From assembly GCA_023230265.1 (NCBI GenBank), contig JALNXR010000157.1:1-5283 (forward strand): a stretch of 5,283 nt of DNA, in the 5' to 3' direction. The notes beneath the pieces are model-generated. The model did not search any database. It was not told the origin of the DNA and worked only from the letters and a program-made list of their open reading frames with translations. Made by a program: the position numbers and the translations under genes. This DNA is from Bacteroidales bacterium. GTDB taxonomy: Bacteria; Bacteroidota; Bacteroidia; Bacteroidales; UBA932. This document shows, piece by piece, positions 1 to 5,283 of the stretch. The stretch's first letter is position 1. Every line of letters starts with the position of its first letter.

Positions 1-79
1 CATCAACACTGCCTCCGCTGAGGCTTATTACGGGTGGTATCCGTATAACACTTTAACCTTTAAATTATTGATATTATGA
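1..79 (+). CDS. C-terminal end of a SusC/RagA-type TonB-dependent outer-membrane receptor (5' truncated)
   Basis: Only the last 25 codons are present; the first complete codon begins at base 2 and the stop is TGA at 77-79. The visible peptide includes EAYYGWYPYNTLTFKLLIL. The tyrosine/tryptophan-rich GWYPY segment followed by a T-x-T-F strand is what the last beta strand of SusC-like receptors usually looks like. The identity is supported mainly by the SusD-like gene that follows at once, since SusC and SusD genes occur as pairs. SusC proteins are TonB-dependent beta barrels that import glycans, peptides or other ligands captured by the SusD lipoprotein. The stop overlaps the next start (ATGA), which suggests translational coupling. 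The last residue is Leu, whereas most outer-membrane barrels end in Phe or another aromatic. Substrate cannot be inferred. Confidence 0.8.
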   Translation, partial: INTASAEAYYGWYPYNTLTFKLLIL

Positions 80-1470
80 AAATATTAAACACTAAATACT
101 TTTGCTTACTGGCAGTGTTGATCTCCTCTTGTACAAAATTTGTGGAGATAGATCCGCCACGCACCGCTCTGGAACGGAGTACCGTTTTTGCCAACCAGGA
201 GACAGCCGAGGCTGCCGTGCGTGGTCTCTATTATACCTTAAACGGAGGAAGTACCTGGACCTCCTTTGCCGGAGGTATTGGGAGTATAACTTTTTTATCT
301 TCACTCTCAGCAGATGAAACGGAGACAAGATCAAGCAACACAAATCTTGATGTTTTTAAAAACAACACCTTGCTTTCAACCAGTATCAATGTGCGAGACC
401 TTTGGAAACAGATGTACGAGACTATATATAAAGCCAATGCGGTAATCGAGGGGGTGAACAATTCGGAAGGATTATCATCAACACTTAAAAACCAATTTGA
501 AGGGGAGGCAAAAGTAATCCGAGCCTTTTGTCATTTTTACCTGGCCAATCTTTTTGGGGATGTAGCCTTAATCCTTACCACCGATTACCGGGTCAACAAT
601 GTAGCAGGCAGGACAGCAGTTGCTGATATATACGAACAGGTTATCACCGATTTAAAAGATGCCCAGACCTTGTTGCAACCCTCTTATAATACAGGCACTA
701 TCGAACGGGTGCGGATAGACTGGGGTGCTGCTACGGCTCTGCTTGCAAGGGCGTACCTTTATAAAGGTGACTGGCCCAATGCAGAGATACAGGCTACTGC
801 TTGTATCAATGCAGGTCCCTATAACCTGCAAACCAATCTGGACAATGTATTTCTGAAGGGAAGCTCAGAGGCTGTCTGGCAGTTAAGTAATGACAAAAAC
901 AACTCCGGAGATGCTATTGCTTTTATTTCTAAAACATATGTAGCACTGCGTCAGGAGCTCCTTAACAGCTTTGAAGCAGGCGATAAACGCCGGATTAATT
1001 GGGTGAAGGGAATTACTAACACCACCAATTATATTACAAATAAACATAAAGTCGCCAGCAGCAGTCCCATCACAGAGTACCAGATGGTATTCCGTTTGGC
1101 AGAGCAGTATCTGATCCGCGCCGAGGCCAGGATCCAGCAAACAGGAAAAATTGCAGACGGTATTGCCGATCTGAATGTTTTACGGGCAAGGGCCAGAGCG
1201 ACTGCTACTACAGAGGTTCCCAATCCCTTACCAGCTTTATCAACCACTTTGTCCAAAGAGGCAGCACTAGCAGCAGTGGAGCAGGAGCGCAGGATAGAAT
1301 TGTTCACCGAATGGGGCCATCGCTGGCTTGATTTGAAGCGCACCGGAAGAGTTAACGCTGTAATAGGTGCATTGAAACCAAGCTGGACCTCAACTGCGGC
1401 CTTATACCCGCTTCCTCAGGATCAGCTGTTAAATAGTAATATGGAGCAAAATCCGGGTTATGATGAATAA
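76..1470 (+). CDS. SusD/RagB-family nutrient-binding outer-membrane lipoprotein
   Basis: This complete 464-residue protein is the surface ligand-binding partner of the SusC-like receptor just upstream. It starts with a lipoprotein signal peptide: a basic N-terminus, a hydrophobic stretch, then lipobox I-S-S-C with the lipidated Cys at residue 19. The SusD family pattern E-x4-RA-x-xFYLANLFGD lies around residues 144-160, in the TPR-like helical part. The C-terminal family signature E402-x-ERRIELFTEWGHRWLDLKR is clear, as is the typical tail ending NPGYDE. At 464 residues it is shorter than SusD of Bacteroides thetaiotaomicron (about 550) but within the RagB/SusD range. The ATG at 76 overlaps the receptor stop, and the leader is AT-rich with no Shine-Dalgarno site, as is common in Bacteroidota. 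Family assignment is firm. The ligand is unknown: no glycosidase, peptidase or regulator is nearby to indicate it. Confidence 0.95.
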   Translation: MKILNTKYFCLLAVLISSCTKFVEIDPPRTALERSTVFANQETAEAAVRGLYYTLNGGSTWTSFAGGIGSITFLSSLSADETETRSSNTNLDVFKNNTLLSTSINVRDLWKQMYETIYKANAVIEGVNNSEGLSSTLKNQFEGEAKVIRAFCHFYLANLFGDVALILTTDYRVNNVAGRTAVADIYEQVITDLKDAQTLLQPSYNTGTIERVRIDWGAATALLARAYLYKGDWPNAEIQATACINAGPYNLQTNLDNVFLKGSSEAVWQLSNDKNNSGDAIAFISKTYVALRQELLNSFEAGDKRRINWVKGITNTTNYITNKHKVASSSPITEYQMVFRLAEQYLIRAEARIQQTGKIADGIADLNVLRARARATATTEVPNPLPALSTTLSKEAALAAVEQERRIELFTEWGHRWLDLKRTGRVNAVIGALKPSWTSTAALYPLPQDQLLNSNMEQNPGYDE

Positions 1471-1486
1471 CTATAAGGGAGAATCC

Positions 1487-1630
1487 TGAAAGTGCCACAT
1501 GTCAGCCAATTTTGTAAAGAGCAGAATAAAAGAACTATATAATTTTTTCAAAAAACTATACTTTTTTGAAAATTGTCTATACGGCTCAACTACAACAGTT
1601 TGTATAATTTGCTAACATGTGGCACTTTTA
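1487..1630. repeat. Long imperfect inverted repeat / hairpin element between the SusD and FG-GAP genes
   Basis: The arms AAAGTGCCACATGT (1489-1502) and ACATGTGGCACTTT (1615-1628) are perfect 14-base inverted copies. Pairing extends outward by a G-T wobble (1488/1629) and T-A (1487/1630). Inward it continues with short interruptions: 1504-1506/1611-1613, 1508-1511/1606-1609, and 1513-1518/1599-1604 with two G-U pairs if read as plus-strand RNA. A separate hairpin forms the tip (1545-1572). The right arm is followed by a short T run. The whole could be a miniature transposable element, an operon-boundary mRNA structure or a long-stem terminator. I see no transposase and no convincing target-site duplication. 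The presence of the repeat is certain; its role is inference. Confidence 0.75.
1545..1572. repeat. AT-rich hairpin at the tip of the inverted-repeat element
   Basis: TTTTCAAAAAA (1545-1555) and TTTTTTGAAAA (1562-1572) form a perfect 11-base stem around a six-base loop, CTATAC. All but one pair are A-T. It sits at the centre of the larger inverted repeat, so the transcript could fold as one long rod capped by this stem. Alone it is too AT-rich to be a convincing intrinsic terminator, and it may simply be part of the larger element. Confidence 0.6.
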
Positions 1631-1720
1631 ACCTGAAACCCATAACCATTTATGTGGGAAACTTTTGCACAAATGTCCCGTCCTCAAATCAGTTATTAAC
1701 TCATAAACTCAAATATAAGA

Positions 1721-3772
1721 ATGAACAGATTAAAGATCTGGGCATTGATTATCATGATCATGCCCCTGGCAGAAATAAGTGCCCAATCAAACAAACAGCT
1801 GAAAGGCCCTGACTACTTTCCGGAACTTATACAACCTGATATTCCGGGTGCTCCCAAATTGGGCAAGCCTGTACTGATCATGGGAGATAAAAAGCCTGTA
1901 ATGGGTGAAGGAATGGGATGGGCTGCTCCGGCAGTGTTTGACTGGAACGGAGACGGGAAGAAAGATCTGCTCATAGGGGAATTTGCAAGTGGATGGGAAA
2001 TGGCTAACGGCAATGTTTTGGGGAATTTCATACGGATTTATCTCAATAAAGGGGTGGACAATTTTCCAGAATTTTACGATGAATTTGAATATGCAAGACC
2101 CTGTATCGAATCACCGCCAGATGGCACCAAAAGCAATGGTACTCCCTTATCAGTCTACTTATGGTGCTGTATGTCGTTCAGACCACAGTTTGCAGATTTG
2201 AATAATGACGGATACCCTGATCTGATTACAGGTCACTATTATCCGGGAGATGTAACCTGGTTTAAAGGCAGTAAACAAGGCATTTCAACTGGAGAATATA
2301 TCGTGCAGGAACACCGTGATAAACATCCGGGTTATGGTAATAAATTACCTGTTACAAACCCGGAAAGCTCTTCGTATTGGAACTATTCTTCAGTAAGTTT
2401 CGGGGACTTTGACGGAGATAGCCTTGTGGATATGGTGGTTGGAGGAGCCGGATTAAGGATTAGCAAAAACATTGGCACTAAAACTGCCCCAAAATTCGGT
2501 CTCCGCGAGTTATTGCTGGATATCAACGGAAATCCGCTAAGAATTGATGATTCGGCCGAAGAAAAAGAGGGAGACAATGAAAATCTTTCTGTTGCCGGTT
2601 CTGACAACACTGTGCCATTGGTTGTAGATTGGGACAAGGATGGTATTTTGGATTTGATGGTAACGGATTGTTATTTAAGCAAAAACAAGTCAACGATTAC
2701 CTTTTTCCGGGGTGTCAGGACCAAAGATGGACATCGTTTTGAACCAGGAGTTCCACTGTTTAAAACCAAAGACGGTGGCAAGGCATTTCCCGGAAGCTGG
2801 CTTCAGACTTTCGTAACCGACTGGAACAATGATGGAATAAATGATCTGCTAATAGGTACAAGTGTGGCAACAATCGATGGTCCGTATAATTATGATCTCT
2901 CCTGGAATTGGGAATTTGAGACGGGGATAACTAAAAAAAATCCTGCCAATTACAGCAAAGGCTACAAAAAGAAGATAGAAGAGCAGATGGAACGGGCTGA
3001 TAAAAACATCTCAGAACTGGGTATTGATGATGATGAGGCCCGTAAAAGAAATCTGGTGACGCGTGAAATGTTACTCAAAAATTATTATGGCAAAGAGGAA
3101 TACCGCACCCTGGCACACAAGGGATATGTGTATCTTATGTTGGGAGAAAAACAAGACAAGCCCGATGCAATCAGCCAGGATACAACCAACATTGCAAAAG
3201 AGAAGTACCGGGTGAAAAAGCAAGCCCGAATAGAAGAGCTCGACCAGATAACAGAACAGAGTCCAAAGTCAGGACAAGCTGAGATAAAAGGACAGGAAGA
3301 GATGACCGGGCAGGAAAAGACAATAAAGCAGAAACAGATAACAGATCAGACCAAGGTGACAGAACAGGAAGAATCAGGATCACCGGTACGGATTACAGCC
3401 ACAACACCATTGGCAGTCAATGCCGGAGAAGAATTCACTGCTAAGATCCTGTTAAATATCGGGGACTCCTGGTATATCTATTCACCAGCCCTTGCGAATG
3501 CACAACAGGGAGTTGCCCAGGCCTGCATAAGTTTTGAGCTGCCGGAGGGTATTACAATAGAGGGTAAAATTGAATGGCCGGAGCCAGTTGCAAAAGATCT
3601 GTTTCAGGTTTACTTTGGGAAGATTGAACTTAGTCCGGTATTTAAAGTACAATCCGGAACAAAACCGGGCCTTTACAAAATAAAAGTAACCCTTAAATAT
3701 CAGGGCTGCAATCAGCTATCCTGTATTCCTCAGTCAAAAGAGGAGCTGCACATAGAGGTAAATATTTATTAA
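1721..3772 (+). CDS. Exported FG-GAP/VCBS-repeat protein with C-terminal DsbD-alpha-like thiol domain
   Basis: This is a 683-residue secreted or periplasmic protein. A signal peptide (residues 1-21, hydrophobic core 6-16, probable cleavage after ISA or ISAQ) has no lipobox. Five FG-GAP/VCBS-type calcium loops follow: D74-WNGDG, D159-LNNDG, D229-FDGDS (Ser in place of the final Gly), D303-WDKDG and D367-WNNDG, each followed by a hydrophobic D-L-[LIM] strand. This suggests a partial beta-propeller. Residues 400-465 are charged and helical, before a last strand, KGYVYLMLGE. Residues 508-549 form a hexapeptide-repeat linker. Residues 555-683 resemble the N-terminal domain of DsbD: WYIYSP, then YQGC663-NQLS-C668, a CX4C pair (E. 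coli DsbD has CX5C). The DsbD membrane domain and C-terminal thioredoxin domain are absent. The start is the ATG after an A-rich leader; no Shine-Dalgarno site is seen. It lies 250 bases downstream of the SusD gene on the same strand. Envelope redox or adhesion work is plausible, but its exact function is unknown. Confidence 0.9.
   Translation: MNRLKIWALIIMIMPLAEISAQSNKQLKGPDYFPELIQPDIPGAPKLGKPVLIMGDKKPVMGEGMGWAAPAVFDWNGDGKKDLLIGEFASGWEMANGNVLGNFIRIYLNKGVDNFPEFYDEFEYARPCIESPPDGTKSNGTPLSVYLWCCMSFRPQFADLNNDGYPDLITGHYYPGDVTWFKGSKQGISTGEYIVQEHRDKHPGYGNKLPVTNPESSSYWNYSSVSFGDFDGDSLVDMVVGGAGLRISKNIGTKTAPKFGLRELLLDINGNPLRIDDSAEEKEGDNENLSVAGSDNTVPLVVDWDKDGILDLMVTDCYLSKNKSTITFFRGVRTKDGHRFEPGVPLFKTKDGGKAFPGSWLQTFVTDWNNDGINDLLIGTSVATIDGPYNYDLSWNWEFETGITKKNPANYSKGYKKKIEEQMERADKNISELGIDDDEARKRNLVTREMLLKNYYGKEEYRTLAHKGYVYLMLGEKQDKPDAISQDTTNIAKEKYRVKKQARIEELDQITEQSPKSGQAEIKGQEEMTGQEKTIKQKQITDQTKVTEQEESGSPVRITATTPLAVNAGEEFTAKILLNIGDSWYIYSPALANAQQGVAQACISFELPEGITIEGKIEWPEPVAKDLFQVYFGKIELSPVFKVQSGTKPGLYKIKVTLKYQGCNQLSCIPQSKEELHIEVNIY
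3242..3367 (+). repeat. Seven imperfect 18-base tandem repeats encoding a hexapeptide linker
   Basis: Within the FG-GAP/DsbD-alpha gene, residues 508-549 divide exactly into seven hexapeptides: DQITEQ, SPKSGQ, AEIKGQ, EEMTGQ, EKTIKQ, KQITDQ and TKVTEQ. Gln ends every unit (513, 519, 525, 531, 537, 543, 549), and the looser consensus is x-x-[IVM]-T-[EGD]-Q. At DNA level each unit is 18 bases and commonly ends in ACAG, GCAG or TCAG. The strict period and shared bases point to origin by tandem duplication followed by drift. The product is hydrophilic and charged, which suits a spacer between the propeller-like region and the thiol domain. Copy number could vary between strains. Confidence 0.85.
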
Positions 3773-3778
3773 CTGTCC

Positions 3779-3797
3779 TGTCCTAAAATAGGTTGAC
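3779..3797. repeat. Possible solitary insertion-sequence end
   Basis: TGTCCTAAAATAGGTTGAC begins six bases after the upstream stop codon and is preceded by another TGTCC, giving a TGTCCTGTCCT start. It contains the small palindrome CCTA-AAA-TAGG (3782-3792). From memory, it resembles terminal sequences of IS3-type elements in Bacteroidota, which begin TGTCC or TGTAC and run into a GGTTGAC block. No transposase fragment and no matching inverted copy is present in the window, so at most it is a remnant. The palindrome might instead act as a weak terminator for the upstream gene. Confidence 0.3.
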
Positions 3798-4041
3798 TCC
3801 AGAATGATTTACTCCACAACTTAAATATGGGCTGAAAGAATAGTTATAACAAGTATAAATTGGCACATATATATTACGGTTAAATACACCAAATTACCTT
3901 ATAAAATTTAATGTGGAAATTTCTAATTTGCAGATATCGAATGCTTTAAGCCTATTTTATTAGAGTAATTTCAGACAAAACATAAAGAAATTGAAAGCTC
4001 AGCTATAGGCACATCTGTTTTTTAGCTTATTTTCTAAAGAG

Positions 4042-4105
4042 TTTTTCGGAAAAAGGCTGAGGATGTCTGACGACCATAGGGAGGAGTTCCGCAAGCCCCG
4101 AAAAA
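4042..4105. repeat. Structured repeat-like element with paired arms
   Basis: TTTTTCGG (4042-4049) is the exact inverted copy of CCGAAAAA (4098-4105). Just inside, GGCT (4055-4058) pairs with AGCC (4094-4097), leaving a five-A bulge on the left and an apical region of about 35 bases that contains GTC-TGAC-GAC and GGAG/TTCC blocks. A small stem, TTTAG/CTAAA (4021-4025/4034-4038), lies directly upstream. The sequence is more GC-rich and organised than the surrounding AT-rich gap. The layout suggests a small interspersed repeat or a folded RNA. I have a vague impression of similar segments in other Bacteroidota genomes, but cannot confirm copy number from one window. Confidence 0.45.
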
Positions 4106-4187
4106 ATCAAAGAAAAAAGCGTTAAAAAAAATAGCAGTGCCTTGGGTGAGCTTGCATTTCGATGCTTGCCTGTTATATATAAAACAA

Positions 4188-4212
4188 GAGGCTGTCTGCT
4201 ATAGACAGCCTC
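4188..4212 (-). terminator. Intrinsic terminator of the POT transporter gene
   Basis: GAGGCTGTCT (4188-4197) and AGACAGCCTC (4203-4212) form a perfect 10-base stem with a five-base loop. Read on the minus strand, the stem is followed by TTGTTTTATATATAA, a usable U-rich tail, and it lies about 45 bases beyond the transporter stop codon. The plus-strand side has a weaker T-containing tail (CTTATGTTTAT), so it could also stop plus-strand read-through from the left-hand genes. Confidence 0.85.
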
Positions 4213-4257
4213 CTTATGTTTATAAATTAATTCTTCCCCGGTTTTCCGGTCAGAAAT

Positions 4258-5283
4258 TTATTTTGCAACTCTTTCGAGCCATTTTACCATCGATAGCATA
4301 ACCAGCATTGAGAGTCCGGTGGCGATCGTGAATACCATCCAGCAGGCCCAGAGGGGAACTGATGTGTAAAGTATTCCGCCGATAAAGAGGAACAGATTGC
4401 CGAGAGCTGTGGCAGCAAGCCATGCACCCTGCATCAGACCCTGCAAATGGGGAGGAGCAACTTTTGATACAAATGACAGTCCCAGAGGCGAGATGAAAAG
4501 TTCTGCTACGGTAAGAATGAAGTACATTCCGACCATTACCCAAGGGGTAAGCCTCATTGCTTCCAGGCTTCCTGCCGACATATTGGCCAAAGCCGATTTA
4601 TCGGGCAATGCCATTGATACGATCAGCAGAAACACATATGCCAGAGCAGCGATACCCATACCGATACCGATTTTCTTAGGTGTGGATGGCTCTTTATCTC
4701 TTCTTCTCAAAGATCCGAATATCCACATTATAAGAGGAGTGAGTACAACTACAAAGAACGGGTTAACAGCCTGGAATATTTCTGCACCTTTAATGGATGT
4801 AAATCCGAGATTGATGTTTATTGCGTCAAGATTGATGTAATCCCTTGCAAAATATGTGAGAGAGTATCCGTTCTGATGGAATGAAAACCAGAAGAATATA
4901 ACAATTCCGAACACTGCAAACAGGGCTAATATTCTCTGTCTGATCTCAGAAGCAGCCATTGTAATCTCCTCTTTGGAGTGTGATCCGTCTTTGTTTATCT
5001 TAAGCTTTGCAGCTGCAGGATCCGGGAATGTGTGTTTGTTTTTCAGGTATATAACAAGAGAAATCAAAAGTGCAAAAATTGTCGCAAAGAAAGCATACTG
5101 AAAGCCTCTGTTAAATACATCCAGATACTGATTGCTAAATGCTGTAAGATCAGTTACTGCACTTCCGTTAAGCATAACCTGTGAAGAGTATGTCTGCAGG
5201 TTGGCCATCTGTTCTGCATTCATTGCACCGGCATTACCAAGGAATTGGTGGCAGAGTTCAGGAAGTTGTGCGTTGTAATCAAA
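4258..5283 (-). CDS. POT/PTR2-family proton-coupled peptide MFS transporter (N-terminal part beyond the window)
   Basis: The frame is open to the right edge, so this is the C-terminal 341 residues; the Met at 5223 is internal and the true start lies outside. POT proteins import di- and tripeptides with protons across the inner membrane and usually have 12-14 helices over about 450-560 residues. Seven hydrophobic segments are visible. Counting from the Met at 5223, they lie near residues 41-60, 98-116, 148-169, 185-206, 227-248, 262-286 and 288-312. Family motifs include FFWFSFHQNGYSLTYFARD, QAVNPFFVVVLTPL with the conserved TM8 Asn (154), and the TM10/11 block VAELFISPLGLSFVSKVAPP, whose Glu (241) matches the peptide-N-terminus-binding Glu of bacterial POTs. 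A His stands where TM7 often has an acidic residue before Gln. A long polar loop precedes the first visible helix. The gene converges on the FG-GAP gene and has its own terminator. Family is firm; substrate is inferred. Confidence 0.92.
   Translation of the reverse strand, partial: FDYNAQLPELCHQFLGNAGAMNAEQMANLQTYSSQVMLNGSAVTDLTAFSNQYLDVFNRGFQYAFFATIFALLISLVIYLKNKHTFPDPAAAKLKINKDGSHSKEEITMAASEIRQRILALFAVFGIVIFFWFSFHQNGYSLTYFARDYINLDAININLGFTSIKGAEIFQAVNPFFVVVLTPLIMWIFGSLRRRDKEPSTPKKIGIGMGIAALAYVFLLIVSMALPDKSALANMSAGSLEAMRLTPWVMVGMYFILTVAELFISPLGLSFVSKVAPPHLQGLMQGAWLAATALGNLFLFIGGILYTSVPLWACWMVFTIATGLSMLVMLSMVKWLERVAK

Larger units (their letters stand above)
3773..4257. other. 485-base convergent intergenic region, AT-rich, without a convincing gene
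   Basis: This gap lies between the 3' ends of two convergent genes. It is visibly richer in A and T than its neighbours. From left to right it holds a possible insertion-sequence end next to the upstream stop (3779-3797), about 220 bases in which I see nothing recognisable (3798-4017), a structured repeat-like element (about 4018-4105) with a 20-codon basic reading frame (4063-4125), a small GCAT-TTCG-ATGC hairpin (4154-4165), and the terminator of the minus-strand transporter (4188-4212). No tRNA, rRNA or clear promoter is seen. It looks like an accumulation site for small repeats rather than a coding stretch. Confidence 0.7.

Noticed and set aside
1029..1343. Minus-strand open frame of 104 codons inside the SusD-like gene
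   Set aside because: It lies antisense to a well-supported coding region with clear family motifs, has no recognisable domain and no plausible start context.
1503..1720. Bacteroides-type promoter (TTTG, then TAnnTTTG) for the FG-GAP gene
   Set aside because: Partial matches such as TAATTTTT at 1540 and TATAATTTG at 1603 exist, but none has a TTTG element at the usual 19-21 base spacing, so no promoter is called.
1573..1812. Plus-strand open frame of 79 codons overlapping the start of the FG-GAP gene
   Set aside because: It begins at a TTG inside the inverted repeat, crosses the right arm and enters the FG-GAP gene in another frame; the product has no signal or domain features.
4236..4249. 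CCGG-TTTT-CCGG hairpin just after the POT stop codon
   Set aside because: The stem is only four bases with no useful U tract on the minus strand; the 10-base stem at 4188-4212 is the better terminator.
3773..4257. CRISPR array, tRNA or other classical RNA gene in the convergent gap
   Set aside because: No regularly spaced direct repeats, cloverleaf or recognised RNA motif was seen.
4397..4840. Plus-strand open frame of 147 codons opposite the POT gene
   Set aside because: The minus-strand frame shows unmistakable POT motifs and membrane helices; the opposite frame has no family feature and is a reading-frame shadow.

Overview
This window looks like chromosomal DNA of a Bacteroidota (Bacteroidetes) bacterium. 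The main evidence is an adjacent SusC-like/SusD-like pair, which is a hallmark of that phylum. A-rich leaders instead of clear Shine-Dalgarno sites, moderate to low GC, and a POT-family transporter with motifs I associate with this phylum agree with this. The order or genus cannot be fixed from the sequence alone.

Layout. Bases 1-79 hold the last 25 codons of a SusC/RagA-type TonB-dependent receptor. Its stop codon overlaps the start of a complete SusD/RagB-type lipoprotein gene (76-1470) as ATGA. A 250-base gap follows (1471-1720), dominated by a long imperfect inverted repeat (1487-1630) with perfect 14-base arms. Next is a large exported protein (1721-3772) with an unusual architecture: a signal peptide, five FG-GAP/VCBS-type calcium-loop repeats, a helical insert, a regular hexapeptide-repeat linker (seven 18-base units, 3242-3367), and a C-terminal domain that resembles the periplasmic alpha domain of DsbD, including its cysteine pair. 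A gene-poor, AT-rich stretch (3773-4257) holds a possible insertion-sequence end, a structured repeat-like element and a strong terminator. The minus strand then carries the C-terminal 341 residues of a POT/PTR2 proton-coupled peptide transporter (4258-5283), which runs off the right edge.

How the parts may work together. The SusC/SusD pair is an outer-membrane nutrient uptake complex: the lipoprotein binds ligand at the cell surface and the receptor imports it into the periplasm with TonB energy. The exported FG-GAP/DsbD-alpha protein lies downstream in the same orientation and could be co-expressed, although the hairpin between them may end or weaken read-through. Its thiol domain suggests a redox role in the cell envelope. 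The POT gene is convergent, is separated by its own terminator, and is probably a separate transcription unit. No carbohydrate-active enzyme, regulator, RNA gene, CRISPR array or complete mobile element is visible.

The most interesting points are the fusion of an FG-GAP propeller-like region to a lone DsbD-alpha domain through a tandem-repeat linker, the 144-base hairpin element, and the structured element at about 4018-4125 that also contains a tiny basic reading frame.
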